Origin: Anolis sagrei
Lineage: Eukaryota > Chordata > Lepidosauria > Squamata > Anolidae
Reading direction: 5' to 3'
Assembly: GCF_037176765.1 (NCBI RefSeq)
Contig: NC_090023.1
Location: 23,137,366-23,201,365 of the forward strand
DNA length: 64,000 nucleotides
Shown here: in pieces, positions 1 to 12,320 of the stretch
Numbering within the stretch: position 1 is the first letter of the stretch
Layout of the letters: every line of letters starts with the position of its first letter
Notes under the pieces: model-generated
The model's database searches: none
Told to the model about the DNA's origin: nothing
What the model saw: the letters and a program-made list of their open reading frames with translations, nothing else
Position numbers and translations under genes: made by a program

Positions 1-1050
1 CCCGGGTATTGCATAGAGATGCACAGAAATAGTTTCTGTTTGCTTTTCTTGGTCACAGCTTTAAAGTTGGAATTTATTTTTTCAAAAATCCTTGTTGTAC
101 ATACACTACACAGCTTATTCTGTATTTGAGTAGCACTGCTGGAGAGGTACCGACATAAACCTGGGAATTCTTGAATTTCTCTTAACACTAAGCCGTTTAT
201 GCAGTACTTAACTCTAGTTACTTTTTAAGCCTCTTCATTGGATGGGAAAAGTGCCTTAGAGATGACTTTGTACTGTTGGCAAAAGAAAAAAAAAACACGC
301 ATGAGTCTGATTGGAAGTTTTTATTTGAATCTATAACTTGACAAAAGTTGCTTAACTTTTTTTGTATTGAAATGCAGAAAAAGAAAGTGTTATGGGTAGA
401 ATTTTGTATTGATTGGTGTATATATTTAAGCAGATCACTGTCCTAACTTTGTAGCTTCTAGATATTTTTTTTAAGTACATGTGTGTTCAGAATGCAACTG
501 AAGCTTACAAATACTTGTGTATGTCTGGCAACACAGCTACTTTGGAATATGTACTGTTTCTATAAATTGTATGGATCAAAAATTGTACCAATCAGTGTTG
601 GAACTCAAGCAATGCAAGAGATAGTAAGACAATTTCCGAGCGATTAACCATTAACTTAGCTTTTGCACATAACTTCAATGACTATAATGAATTCACTTGC
701 AATCATTTGGGGGGGGGGGATGTTTTTATACAAGAGGCAGGCGTGTCTGTCTTTCTATAATGACACTTTTATTCTTTAGGATAAACAAACTCTGTATTTT
801 AAAATGTTTTTGGGACTATGAAACACAACCTTTTCAAATATATATATAGCTATGAATATTATATTTTCTTAGATGTAAGAGCATGCCTCTGTTAGGTACC
901 ATAGTAAATTCTGTTACAATATTTTCTTATATGTAATACCTTTTTTTCATTGCTGTTTTTGTTTTACATGATATAAATATATACTTTGCGCTTATGATGT
1001 CTTGTTTGGTCTTTAACAAACATTAACATTTGACAATTGTGCAGCTGTAG
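1..1050 (+). other. UTR-like unique sequence, possible YAP1 3' UTR end
   Basis: This stretch is AT-rich with many T-runs, has no long open frame, and shows none of the repeat families that fill the rest of the window. That profile fits a vertebrate 3' UTR. In human the gene upstream of BIRC3/BIRC2, in the same orientation, is YAP1, so this could be the distal YAP1 3' UTR. The identity is inferred from synteny only; I did not recognise a diagnostic YAP1 coding segment. A run of ten G lies near 710. An AATAAA at about 1235, followed by GT-rich sequence, could be a poly(A) signal. Confidence 0.35.
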
Positions 1051-1351
1051 TATGACCACTCATGCTGGACACTAAAAATGAACATGAACACATTTATAAA
1101 CATAACAATTGTCAAAGTAGAAGATAATACTTGCAGGCACTCACCATTGACCAGAAGCCTTCGACAATACACAGAACCCCTTGTGATCCTAGCTCAGGTT
1201 GGTGGGATAGAGGGATCAAGATACATGCATCTTTAAATAAAGTCTGTTTTGAGTAGGAAACAAACACAAATGAACTATGGTCTCCAAAGCAGAAGCTCAA
1301 ATGTTGGGGAAGTAAATGTTGCAACTGAACATGAAAATAGATCTTTTACAT

Positions 1352-1799
1352 CAGTGACTCCCAACCTTTTTTTGACCAAGGACCACTTTGACTCTCCAAC
1401 ATTAGTACCAAAAGGGTTACGAATCAGTTTTTTATCAATTTTAGATTCAGTTTGGTTATTTGGGGTGCTGGTTTAGAAAATTGCATTGGATAGACCACAT
1501 CAGCTCTAGTTTCTGACACAGAATATATGCCATCCAGTAATCTCCATCTGCTTGCCCACAGAAAAACCAATTTAATAATCTAGAGCTGATGTGGTAGCAG
1601 TGATCTTTCATAGGTAGTCAGCCTCTCCCCTCCCGACATCCTTGCTTTGCCTTGGCACTATAAGAGGGTTTCGCGAGACCAGTACACTGTCGTTGCTGCA
1701 TGGTTTCAAGGCAACGGTGTAGTAATGGTAAGGCTGCAGACCATATTTTCGTTCTTGCGGACCACTGATGGTCCACAGACCACAGGTTGGGAACCACTA
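1352..1799. mobile_element. Non-autonomous hAT-like DNA transposon
   Basis: The ends are inverted copies of a hAT-type terminus. The left end reads CAGTGACTCCCAACCT and the right end, reverse-complemented, reads TAGTGGTTCCCAACCT. The words 'ggaccac' and 'gtccacagacc' recur inside in inverted order. There is no transposase frame. No clean 8-bp target duplication could be read, so the copy is diverged. Confidence 0.55.
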
Positions 1800-3300
1800 T
1801 GAAGCATAGAGTGTAAACCAGTCCTGGTCAAACTTGTGCCTTCCAAGTGTTTTGGACTTCAACTCCCACCATTCCTAACAGCCTACTTGCTCAGGTCTGG
1901 TGTAAACAGAAGTATGAATACTGACACCATCGACAAATTTTCTTGAGATGCCATCTTCATTGCTCACATATTTCCTTTGGATTCATTCCTTACCTGTGTA
2001 ATATAGAGCAGAACAAGGACTGATTCAAATATTTGGGAAGTTACCAGCACAGTTAACAAGATTTAATATTTTATGTTTTTAACCAATATATAATGAACCT
2101 TTGCCATTGCTTTTCCTATCTCTACTTCATATGCATGGTGAGTATTTTTCCCATTACTTTATTAATCATGTTTCTACAAACACTTGATATTCTTGTCTGT
2201 TTCTACAAACACTTGATATTCTTGTTTGGTCTCTTATCAACAATAAGACAGTGTAGTGTGGATAATTGTGATACTTCTGGAATTTTGCTCTTCCACAGGA
2301 TCTTATTGCCATGTGGGATGGAGAGGTTCCATGCAGTACTGATCTGTCAGAGATCCTAATAAAGAGAGATACTTAACTGTAGGATGGCAATATACTTTTC
2401 CTAGTTCCCTATTCAGCTCTTCTCACAGCATTATGTATGTGATATATATTCACAGAATCAATACTGATGGTGTATCAAAGATACAGGCTTATTGCCATCC
2501 TGTCAAATGGGTTCAATGCCATCAAAAATAGATCATTTGAGAACAACATTCTGCATATACCATGTTCAAAAACTGACTTTAGTCCAAATTTTAAGATTCT
2601 TTAATTTGCTCACTTGGTAGTTTGCTTGAGCATCCTTTGAAAGCAGTGTTCGATCTTAATTTTGACTTCAGGCCTGGGAAACGGAGAACTTCAATATCAT
2701 ACATTTCATTGGACTTTCAATGATACTCAGCCCTTATTAAATGACGTTATTACCTCAGGAAGTTGGAGAGTTACAACTCAGATGTATGGAAATATATATT
2801 TACTTAAATATTACTGTGAATTAGTCATCCTGAATTTCTTTTACACTCTGAAGAACCTTCCAATGTGGTTATGTTGACCTAGGATTGTAAATAGTAACTG
2901 TCCAAATTCTGGCTCCACCAGTTCAATGTATGCATACTTTATATGCTATATCACACACACATACTATAAAGCTGTTATTTTCATTTTTGTAGAACTGATC
3001 TTCAGGTATTGGGACATGGAACTTCCAAGTGCTGGAGCTTCTAATGTTTCTCCTTGATATATGGCCTCACTATGAATGTTTTATCAGCGTGTTAAATAAA
3101 TACCTAATGAAAGGTTTGCTGTATTGAAAAGAGACGGGATAAAGCAGAGTTGGAAATGTTAGTGGGAGAGTGATTGCTATGTATTGGCATTACTTGGAAA
3201 TTTATAACACGTTAGATTCAGTTTTGAATGTGATATGATACTAACATGTAGGATTTTTCTTTTTCAATCAAAAATAGGCAAAAATATCTCCAGATGATAA
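1800..3300. other. Mostly unassigned sequence with a 29-bp tandem duplication
   Basis: Positions 1,815-1,905 resemble the half-palindromic MITE seen elsewhere in the window ('ttttggacttcaactccca'). A 29-bp unit starting TTTCTACAAACACTTGATAT is duplicated head to tail at 2,171-2,225. Exon-like open segments near 2,672 and 3,004, with an AATAAA at about 3,094, are discussed under findings. No gene is called. Confidence 0.4.
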
Positions 3301-3309
3301 CTAAGCTAT

Positions 3310-3865
3310 ATACGCTTTAGGTCTAACCTATCTTCGAGACCGCATCTCCTTCTATAAACCAGGGCAGGCCCTGAGATCTGCTGGGGAGGCCCTTCTCTTG
3401 GTTCCACCACTATCACAAGTGCGGCTGGTGGGGATGAAAGAGTGGGCCTTCTCGGTGGTGGCTCCCTGGCTCTGGAATGCCCTCCCTAGAGAAATTAAAT
3501 TAGCCCCAACTCTCCAAACCTTCTAGTCTAGCCTAAAGGCATGGCTGTTTAAACAGACCTTTGACCTGGAGTAGTGTACTATGTTTGTATGTGATGATGT
3601 CGACCATTGTTGCTTGGCACTTTAATTCATGATTGAAGAAGCCCAAGGACACACAGGTTTGACTGTGTTTTATAATTTTTAAACTCTTAATTTTATCAAT
3701 TGATGTTATCCATTATTTGTATTCATTTAATATATGGTGCTATGTAATTTTATTTGTATGTGCAGCACCTTGAGTGCTTTTGTGAGCCTCCCCAAGTCCC
3801 TTCTGGGAGATGGGGCGGGGTACAAATGAGTTGTTGTTGTTGTTGTTGTTGTTGTTATTATTATT
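3310..3865 (+). mobile_element. L2-clade LINE, 5'-truncated 3' end
   Basis: The frame from about 3,319 reads TYLRDRISFY ... FSVVAPWLWNALP, the C-terminal end of the ORF2 protein of squamate L2-type LINEs. An in-frame TAG in 'cttctagtctagc' stops it early. The 3' UTR ends in the usual 'gagcctccccaagtccc...gggtacaaatgag' tail followed by (TTG)n and (TTA)n repeats. Confidence 0.8.
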
Positions 3866-4116
3866 ATTTATTCAGTTGTTTTATTAAATGACAAAGTGTG
3901 ATGTTGCATTTCAACCATAATGTATTAGCATTAATATTGCAGTTTTTTTCTTAATACTCCCCAAAAGTAACACATAATGTGTTGCTCCCAAATTTGGGGA
4001 CTTATTCACTACTGCTTGCTAGTGCTTGCTCCTTATTTGTATTGTAGATTTGTAGAAAATCCTGATTGACTTCCATAATCTTAAACTTGCTTTTCTGCAA
4101 AACGATAAATGAATTT

Positions 4117-4353
4117 GTATTGTCGAAGGTTTTCATGGCTAGAATCACTGGGTCGTTGTGTGTTTTCTGGGCTGTATGGCCATGTTCCAGAAGCATTCTC
4201 TCCTGATGTTTTGCTTGCATCTATGGCAGGCATTCTCAGAGGTTATGAGGTCTCATGACCTCTGAGGATACCTGCCATAGATGCAAGCAAAACGTTAGGA
4301 AATAATGCTTCTGGAACATGGCCATACAGCCCGGAAAACACACAACGACCCAC
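4117..4353. mobile_element. Penelope-like element terminal palindrome with 14-bp target duplication
   Basis: The two halves are imperfect inverted copies of one sequence around a centre at 'gaggtctcatgacctc'. Both halves carry the 'ggccatgttccagaagcatt' phrase, which also occurs at the end of the Penelope-like element at 48.6 kb. A perfect 14-bp direct repeat, CGATAAATGAATTT, flanks the block (4,103-4,116 and 4,354-4,367), so this is one insertion event. There is no coding region; it is terminal repeat only. Confidence 0.7.
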
Positions 4354-4629
4354 CGATAAATGAATTTCGTTTGTATGTATGTAGCTGTCTTCTTTTTTGA
4401 AAGCTGAAAACCCCTGGTTGATCTGTATCCCATATAGGGATCTTCTGGTTCCTTAAGCTGTTGACCCAATGGAAGTTAATTTCAGATCTATACATTTTCT
4501 CCATAAACAAGGAGATTAAGGCCTTTGCTCCAGTTGTCTAAAATAAATACTCAACTAGAACAAAGCTCCCCATCCATAGTTAATGGCAGAGAAGGAGGAG
4601 AGGAAGTTCAAGAAGCAGCAATTTGCAAA

Positions 4630-4745
4630 TGCAGTGTTCCCTCACTGATTGCGGGTGTTACCTTCCAGGACCACCTGTGAAAAGAAAATCTGCAAATATA
4701 GTAGGGATGCTATATTTATTTTAATATTTATACAGAATTGGACAC
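4630..4745. mobile_element. Mariner/Tigger-like DNA transposon end
   Basis: The text 'gttccctcactgattgcggg' followed by 'ttccaggaccacc' and '...gcaaatatagtagggatgc' matches the terminal pattern of Tigger/mariner MITEs in tetrapods. It is a short fragment with no transposase. Confidence 0.45.
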
Positions 4746-4924
4746 AACTGGACTTAATGATGGGGGAAACCTTTTCCTTTACCTTATAAACAAAGTCGCT
4801 CAGTCACTTTAGTTGAGCAATAACTTTTAGAAAGCGCTCCACTTTCATTGGGCATACATAAAAAGTGTTCACGTGTCCATGCGCAGTCTAGCCCTCATGC
4901 TTCCTTAAATGAGTTCCTATGCAC

Positions 4925-5173
4925 ACTGCACATATCTTATTTGTAGTGCAAAAACACTTAAAATTGTTCTTCATTTTAATTATTGTATTGTTTTTAACAA
5001 ATATAAACTTATTAGTATTTCAATGGAAAGTGTGGGCCTGCTTTTGGCTGATGAGATAGGATTGTTGTGTGCTTTCTAGTCGTTTTGAACTTAGGTTGAC
5101 CCTGCGCAAGGGCCGGGTAAATGACCTTGGGGGGCCCTATCTGGCCCCCAGGCCTTAGTTTGAGGACCCCTGG
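4925..5173 (-). mobile_element. Non-autonomous hAT-like element fragment
   Basis: The right end reads 'ggccttagtttgaggacccctg', the reverse complement of a CAGGGGTCCTCAAACT hAT-type terminus. The interior shares 'gatgagatag', 'gaacttaggttgacc' and 'cttatttgtagtgcaaaa' with the copy at 14.5 kb in the opposite orientation, so the two are members of one family. Confidence 0.55.
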
Positions 5174-7205
5174 TCTAGAACATTTCACAGGTGAAAACCA
5201 GGAGCCGTGGGACTAATCAACATCAGAGTCTGAGCAAGATGTCAAATGTTATCAGTGAGGAAGAACTTACAAGTCGGAAAAAGCTGCAAACAAAACGTTA
5301 GTTTTTGCCTGATTCCATAAGGAAAGATTTTGAACCCTCTTTTCCCCTCCCTGCTGAATTAACTGAATGCAAACTACTTTTGACCTCAATTTTGGCAACT
5401 GCAGTAAACCAAAGACAAAGTACTCCAAAGCAGAAAGGACTGTGACCCTCTGAGGTAGGGCTTTCCACTATCAAATAATTCTTGCAGTAATCAAGTTCTT
5501 CCAGTTTTTTTGATGGAATCTCATACATTTAGCTCATGTTCTGGACTCTGGGAGCAGCAGAAAACAATCAGACTCCATCTTCTACATGACACCCCTTCAG
5601 ATATTTAAAGATGGCTATCATGCCACCATTCAGTCTTCTCTAGAAGAGACATACTGGGATTCATAAACAAGTGGGGTCTAATCATATTTTGGAACTAAAT
5701 CCTCATGGCTGCTTACACAGATTTTGGAGAGACAAAATAGCTGCAACCACTCCAAAGATTGACCACTATTTACTTTTGGCTATACAGAATACTTGCTTGC
5801 TTTTCTCAAAGCTCGGGATTTTCTGTTTGAAAATTATTAATTTCTATTATCAAGTTGTTACTATTTGATACCTATTATGAAGCGATTGTTTTAGATTTAG
5901 CATCCACTGCATTTGTGATAGCATACACACTATATTATATGTGTTGGATGTCTGTGGCCTCCTCCTGACTTGGGGAGCAGGACATTTGGCTGAACTAGAC
6001 CCTAACAATAAATCATCTGGAACTTTAAAAAAAGGTTTAACCAAACAATCAACAATTAAGTGACTAATATTCTGTTTTTATTAACTCGGAATAAGAACCA
6101 ACATGAAAAACCGCCACTCCCAAGTCTTTAAGTCTGCTGACTACACCCTTGTTCAAAATGCCTAGGTAAATACACATCATCAGCTTATAGTACTGTTTGA
6201 AACGGAAGTGGTGAGGAGGTATATCCTTGCTTGTGATGTTTTAGACAAATTTAAAAGTGTCTGGCTTAGATATTGCTACACAACTGCAAACATAAGAAGT
6301 GTTCATCGAAAAGTATGAGATTACAGCAGATGAGCAACATATGGGCCTTGTTGGACTTGAACTCCCATCATTCCTCACTACTGAGTAGCATTTATGGAAC
6401 TTGCAGTCCAAGAGCATTTGGAAAGACGTAATTTGCCCACCCTTCATATTTAAAGTAAACTTTTCTGGACTTGTCAATTTTCAATGTAGGAATACTTTTG
6501 GTCAGATGATGACATACCAGATAGTCCTGTGAGATCTATCCCAAGTTTGCCTGGAAAGTTCAGGAATGTATCCCCTGCAGTAGGTGAGCAAAGTCTGGGT
6601 CCTTATTGGATTTCCACGTCCTATCATTCTTCATTGTTGGCACTGTACTGTGAAAACACATTATGTATTACATATATAAAATAGCACACCCATTGCATAT
6701 ACTTCTACCTCAGCCAGTAGGGGGTTATTTGAATAAGAGCACCTTTGATGCTAGCAAAAAGGTAGCAGAGAAGGGTCTCATCTAACCTCACTGAGGAAAT
6801 ATCCAGAGTTAAAAGGCAGCTCCTGAGAAGGCTAGCTTTTGTATCTTCATCAGATGAGCCATTGAGGGTGGTTGGATGAGGAGAAATGCCTTTCCTGAAG
6901 AACAAAAGGCTTGACCAGGCTCATGGGGGAAAATATGGGTTTTCTTCTAATCTGGACTAAGCTGTATAGAGCTTTATAATACAAGGTGATGCAATGGGTT
7001 TCAATACCTGGGTAAGGATTTGAACCATGGCAATTAGGAATCTTTGTCTAACAGTCACAACACTACATCACACTGGTTCCCACAACTGGGATAGTGACAA
7101 GAATATGTTACCCTTATAACTCAAATATAATTTGTAACTATGCTAAATTTGCAATATGGCACTGAAGATTTGAATATCCTTTGTGAAAATGGTTGGACTA
7201 GAAGT
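5174..7205. other. No confident gene; one exon-like segment
   Basis: Unique-looking AT-rich sequence. A MITE-like phrase ('cttgaactcccatcattcct') occurs near 6,355. A 94-nt segment at 6,490-6,583 is open in one frame between an AG and a GTGAGC donor-like site (see findings). Nothing else is recognised. Confidence 0.3.
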
Positions 7206-7214
7206 GTTTTGGAT

Positions 7215-7700
7215 ACAGAGGGGTGATGGGTCCGAGCTTTAGCACAGCTGGTTAATAACCAGCAGCAATAGATCATTGCCAGCCAGAAGTTGGCAGTTCC
7301 AAGCCCAAGTTGGAGTGAGCACCTAACCGTCAGCCCAGCTCACTGTCCACCTAAGCAGTTTGAAAATAGCTGAGCTGTGAATAGAGAAATTAGGTACCGC
7401 TTAAGCGGGGAGGTATTTTACAGCACCATAAAATGTCAGCAAACAACTAGGAGGGAAAAGTCTGCAATCAAAGAACTTGTCATAGCAGATGGAGCAGATT
7501 CCAGCCACAGCACATCCCTGTGGCTAGAATCAAGCATAGCCTCCAGGTGCTGAAGCTGGAAAATGCCAATATACCTCTATTTGTTTGTCTGTCCTGTATG
7601 TCTAAAACAGCATTGAATGTTTGCTATGTATGTGTGTGTTGTGATCCGCCGCGAGTCCCCTTCAGGGTGAGAAGCATATACATGCTATAAATGAATAATT
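7215..7700 (+). mobile_element. tRNA-derived SINE with L2-like tail
   Basis: The head resembles a degraded tRNA promoter ('ctttagcacagctggttaa'). The body contains 'attaggtaccgcttaagcgg', and the tail reads 'gagtccccttcagggtgaga' then 'tataaatgaataa', the same end used by the L2 LINEs here. A better preserved relative lies at 40.4-40.9 kb. Tail sharing suggests mobilisation by an L2-type reverse transcriptase (known for CORE/MIR-type SINEs). Confidence 0.6.
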
Positions 7701-8940
7701 TTGGAATACACATCATAAGATGAGATCCAAATCTAAACAAGAAATTCATTTTTGTTTCATATATACCTTATACACATAGCCTAAAAGTAGTTTTATCCAC
7801 TTCAATAATTTTGTGTGTGAAGCAAAGTTTGGGTACATTGAAACATTAGAAAATAAAGGTGCCACTATCCCAGCCACTCGTGGACAATTTTGGAACATTT
7901 TAGATTTCTAGATAAGGGATGCTCAACCTGTGCTAGATTTAGTTTCTAAAAACAAAGGCATTGTTCCTTGCAAGATAAAGCTCTGGGCTTCTATCTAACA
8001 AGGCAGATAAAGAGACACATATACGGAGGTGTTTTGAGTGGGGGATATCTGGAACTGTTTTATGACCCAGATGTGTTTCTAGGAAGACTTCCAGCTGCCG
8101 ACTTTCTTCAGTGGTTCGCAGCTTACACCTGTAGGCCAGATGTCAAAGATGCCAAGTCTCATTCTCATTTGTTTGCAGCCCAAGTGCACCACGGTCATTT
8201 AAGAGGCATGCTCATGGAAAGCCAATGATTGCCATCACAAATCTCCTCTAACCTTCCTGTTTAAATTCCAGTTATGAACCTACTGCTATTGGAGAAACCA
8301 AAAGTGTCTTAACCCCAAAAGCTCAATATTGCACTTCAATCATGGCAGCCAAAACATTTCTGCCAAGGATTCAGACAAAACAGAATCTTGGGCAGGATGA
8401 CATCTCTGGTTGCACATCAAGTCATAGAAACCCACTGCTTTGCCTTCAATCTTGGTAGAAACAAATGGACCAGTTAAAAAACATGAAGCCCAAAAAAGTG
8501 TGATTTTCAAGGAAACAGCTGTGCACTATGGAGAGCAAGAATCTGGATTTGTCTCATTTCATTACAACACTTCCAAATCGTCCCTTCCTGCTTTCATGCC
8601 ATTTAGCCGGATGAAACAGCTATTTTCCAGTGGAGTTAAAAAATTTACCTGGAGGGCCACCTGAATGGTCTTGATGATGGGTCAGCCAGTTGACTCTCTG
8701 ACTGGAGAAGGGTGATTCATCACCACATGATGGTTTCTTCCAATAGACATGAATGTTTGTTGTTCTTAGCATCTCGTCAACAGAGCACCATAAGCCTTGA
8801 CAATGTCCTGATCTACAAGTTGGGTGTGCTATCTGACCGGTAAGAACATCTAGCATCTGAAGCCAGCTCTGCTGAAAATAGCCACACAGAGTTTGCCTGT
8901 CTCTTTTGTTTCTACGATTAAGAAGCAATTGTGTCAAAAT
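7701..8940. other. Unassigned sequence
   Basis: Short open frames occur (7,968-8,228 plus strand; 8,620-8,937 minus strand). None shows a domain or splice context that I recognise, and no repeat family is evident. Confidence 0.3.
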
Positions 8941-8944
8941 AAAA

Positions 8945-9418
8945 TCTGTATACTCTCACCTACCTATTCAACTTGTATTCAGAACACAAGTTAAAGCAAA
9001 GGTATTCCCCGTAGTAACCTACGGATGTGAGAACTGGACCATAAGGAAGGCTGAGGGAAGGAAGATAGATGCTTTTGAACTGTGGTGTTGGAAGAAAATT
9101 CTGAAGATCCAACCAGTCCATACTTCAGGAAATAAATAAAGCTCATTGGAGAGAAGGATATTAGAGGCAAAGATGAGGTGCTTTAGCTACATAATGAGAA
9201 GAAAGGAAAGCTTAGAGAAGACAATGATGCTGAGGAAAATGGAAGGAAAAAGGAAGAGGGGCCGACCAAGGGCAAGATGGATAGATGGCATTCTTGAAGT
9301 GACTGGCTTGACTCTGTAGGAGCTGGTGGGGGTGACGGCCGACAGGGAGCTCTGGTGTGGGTGGGTCCATGAGGTCATGAAGAGTCGGAAGCAACTGAAC
9401 GAATAAACAACAAACAAT
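8945..9418 (+). mobile_element. BovB (RTE clade) LINE, internally deleted 3' end
   Basis: The frame 8,906-9,139 contains VFPVVTYGCENWTIRKAEG and IDAFELWCWKKILKI, the C-terminal region of the BovB reverse transcriptase. The preceding 'cctattcaacttgtat' matches an upstream RT segment also present in the 37-kb copy, so an internal part has been lost. The 3' end is the BovB tail 'catgaggtcatgaagagtcg...gaataaacaacaaac'. Confidence 0.8.
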
Positions 9419-10833
9419 GTACTATGTGGAGTAGTGGTATCTGCCACAACAGAGTTTAGAAGCAGAAAGCAAGGAGCTATAAGGCACAACCAGGGAAGCG
9501 ACATTGTCAAACTCCCATTCTCAACAGCCTTGTTAGCCTGGCCAAATAGTGAGCCATGAAAGGAGCAGCAATTCATCAATATCTGGAGGACAAAATTTCC
9601 CACCTTGTGTAGGAAAAAAATGGGTCCCTTCTTTGGAGTACACGAAATGGGTCTAATTTAAAGGGATATCAAAAAGCAGTGCTCAGAAAGAGATCTCACA
9701 TATGATGTTGGTTCCAATACGTCAATGCTTGATTGTTGATGCTAAATCTGGTGCTTATTTTCTTAAACTATCTTTTTCCTTTGCTTACTGGTTGCCAATA
9801 CTTGTGTTGAAATCATCAAGGGATTGCATTTGATTGCTGGCTTCTCTCCCTAATGCCAAGCACATCTGACACCTTCACAGTTTATTGTGCAAATGGAAAT
9901 TGACTAACTTTAGCCAGCTTCTTCCACCCAAAGCGTCATGCAGTGTAATGCAATATCTTAGAAAAAAGAAGGTAGAAGTTCACAGTTGAAGGGCTTGAGC
10001 AGGTGCAAGGTAGTATGAAAAACAATTTATGGTTGGTGTCGATGAAAAATCTTTGTGATATACTTCCTCCTTCTTGTATTACTTTCTAGAGAGCTACTCT
10101 GCAGAAATGGCAACTTGGCAAATTCCACATCTTCAAATAGATGATGAACCTCCTGCTCCTCATCTCACTAGGAAGCACTGTAGTACTTCCATCCTGAGCA
10201 AAACAACCAGTGAAGTTCACATCTCTTCTCAATGATTTCCCATTTTCTTCCACCACTTTTGTCACTCCATGTCAGGATCCATGGCTCTGCCAGTATACAG
10301 GCAGAGATTAACCAAGACAACATCCGACTTGTGTCAAAACTATTTACTTAAAGCAGTAACATAATCACTTGGCTGTTTCAGGGTTCGAGATCAAACATAA
10401 AGATAGCACACAGCTGAAGATATAAAGCAAAGTCTCATGAACTAGGAGCATACTACAAATGTCAGTTCAGGATCAAGAGTACAACATAGTCAAGGTTGCA
10501 GTCCAAGAGTCAAATGCCAAGAGTTCACTCATTAATGCTCAGCAAGGTACAGCAAAAGAGTTCAGGATACAGGTTAGGATGACACCATCCACCAACCTTT
10601 AGGGAAGGGCATTCTATAGTCTACTACCCTGAACTACACCGTTACAGCTTTGTTGCAGGGATTTCTAAATGCTTCACCAAACACAATTCCACAGGAGGTG
10701 GCCATAACAGATAAAGGGGTCTCAAAGTACACTTGACTCTCCATACCCATAAATTCTCTATCCATGGATTCAGCGATCCACAGCTTTAAATATATGTTTA
10801 AAGTAAATCAAAAAGCAAACCATGATTTTGCCA
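9419..10833. other. Unassigned sequence with a mariner-like end
   Basis: Most of the stretch is not recognised. At 10,730-10,800 'gactctccatacccataaat' and 'ccatggattcagcgatccac' resemble a Tigger/mariner-type terminus. No gene is seen. Confidence 0.3.
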
Positions 10834-11544
10834 TCTATAAATATATAAATGCTCTGTTCTGAGTGACATCATAACTCAAAAACTGCTGAACTAATTGCCA
10901 TCAAAGTTGGCCACAAGACACTTACTAAAGTGCCTTGTAGCCAAGGAGTGATCATCATGCAAAAAAATGATTTTGTCATTTGGGAGTTGTAGTTGCTGGG
11001 ATTTAAGTTAACCTACAATCAAATAACATTCTGAACTCCCACCAGTGATGGAATTGAACCAAGCTTGGCACACAGAACTCCCATGACCAACAGAAAACAC
11101 TAGAAAAGTATGGTGGGCATTGACGTTGGGTTTTGGAGTTGTAGTTCATCTACATGCAGAGAGCACTGTGGACTCAAACAATGAAGGATCTAGACCAAAC
11201 TTTGCACGAATACTCCATATGCCCAAATATGAACACAGATGGAGTTTGGAGAAAAGAGACCTTCACATTTGGGAGTTGTAGTTACTGGGATTTATAGTTC
11301 ACCTACAATCAAAGAGATTTTCTGAACCCCACAATGATAGAATTGGGCCAAACTTCCCACAAAGAACCACCATGACCAACAGAAAATACCGTTCTGAAAC
11401 CTCCTCACGCCCCTCCCCTCCCCCAGGGGTCCCGACCTCCAGGTTGAGAAATGCTGCCCTTAGTCCATCCAATCCAACTCCCTTCACCAGGGCAAGAAAA
11501 CATAATCAAAGCCCACCTGACAAAGAGCCATCCAGCCATAGATA

Positions 11545-12218
11545 TATAGATCGATTTATTTATTTCGGTTGCTTCTACCCCGCCCTTCTCACCCCGGGGG
11601 AGACTCAGGGCGGCTTACAAAAGCAAGGCACAATTCAATGCCCGCATGCCAGCAAAAGACAATAACATCAGTTAACAATACAGCAATTCTAGCAATAACA
11701 ACAATTAACAGAAAACAATAATTATTACAGGCAAAAACAACCATCAAACCAATAAAAGCAGTAAAACCAATACAAACTTCATTGACGGTCAGCGTTTCAC
11801 AATCTCATAGTTAAATTCCAATTCCACAATTGTCAGTCCTTTCAGTCCTATCCATCTGGTTTCCATATCTAATTGTCAGATTGCCCAAAGGCCTGGTCCC
11901 ACAACCATGTCTTTACCTTCCTCCTGAAGGCGAGGAGGGATGTTGATGCCCTGATTTTCCCCGGGAGTGAGTTCCACAGGTGAGGGGCCACCACTGAGAA
12001 GGCCCTGCTCCTCGTCCCCACCAGCCTCACTTGTGATAGCGGTGGGGTCGAGAGCAGGGCCTCCCCAGATGATCTCAAATTCCGGGGTGAGACGTAGAGG
12101 GAGATACGTTCGGACAGATACACAGGACCGGAATTGTAAAGGGTTTTGTAGGTCAAAACCAGCACCTTGAATTGTGCTCGGAATTGAACCGGCAGCCAGT
12201 GGAGCTGACACAGCAGAA
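11545..12218 (-). mobile_element. L2-clade LINE 3' end nested in the Helitron
   Basis: On the minus strand the frame 11,869-12,408 reads QLHWLPVQFRAQFKVLVLTY, then VYLSERISLY and FSVVAPHLWNSLPG, the C-terminus of L2-type ORF2. The tail near 11,545-11,620 shows 'ttatttatttcggttgcttc...ccccggggg'. The coding part is 5'-truncated at about QLHW. Confidence 0.8.
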
Positions 12219-12253
12219 GGGTAGATAGATAGATATGATTCACACACAGAGAG

Positions 12254-12294
<41 letters not shown>

Positions 12295-12320
12295 TGATTC
12301 ACACACACACATATATGTAT
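12195..12320. repeat. GATA and CA microsatellites
   Basis: (TAGA)n runs at about 12,220-12,235 and 12,255-12,293 are separated by 'tatgattcacacacagagag', with (CA)n at 12,298-12,310. They sit at the 5' junction of the nested L2. Confidence 0.9.

Noticed and set aside
5298-5528. Minus-strand 76-codon frame
   Set aside because: No recognisable domain, splice sites or conservation signal; length expected by chance.
9187-9603. Minus-strand 138-codon frame
   Set aside because: It is the antisense of the BovB 3' end and its flank; no independent coding evidence.
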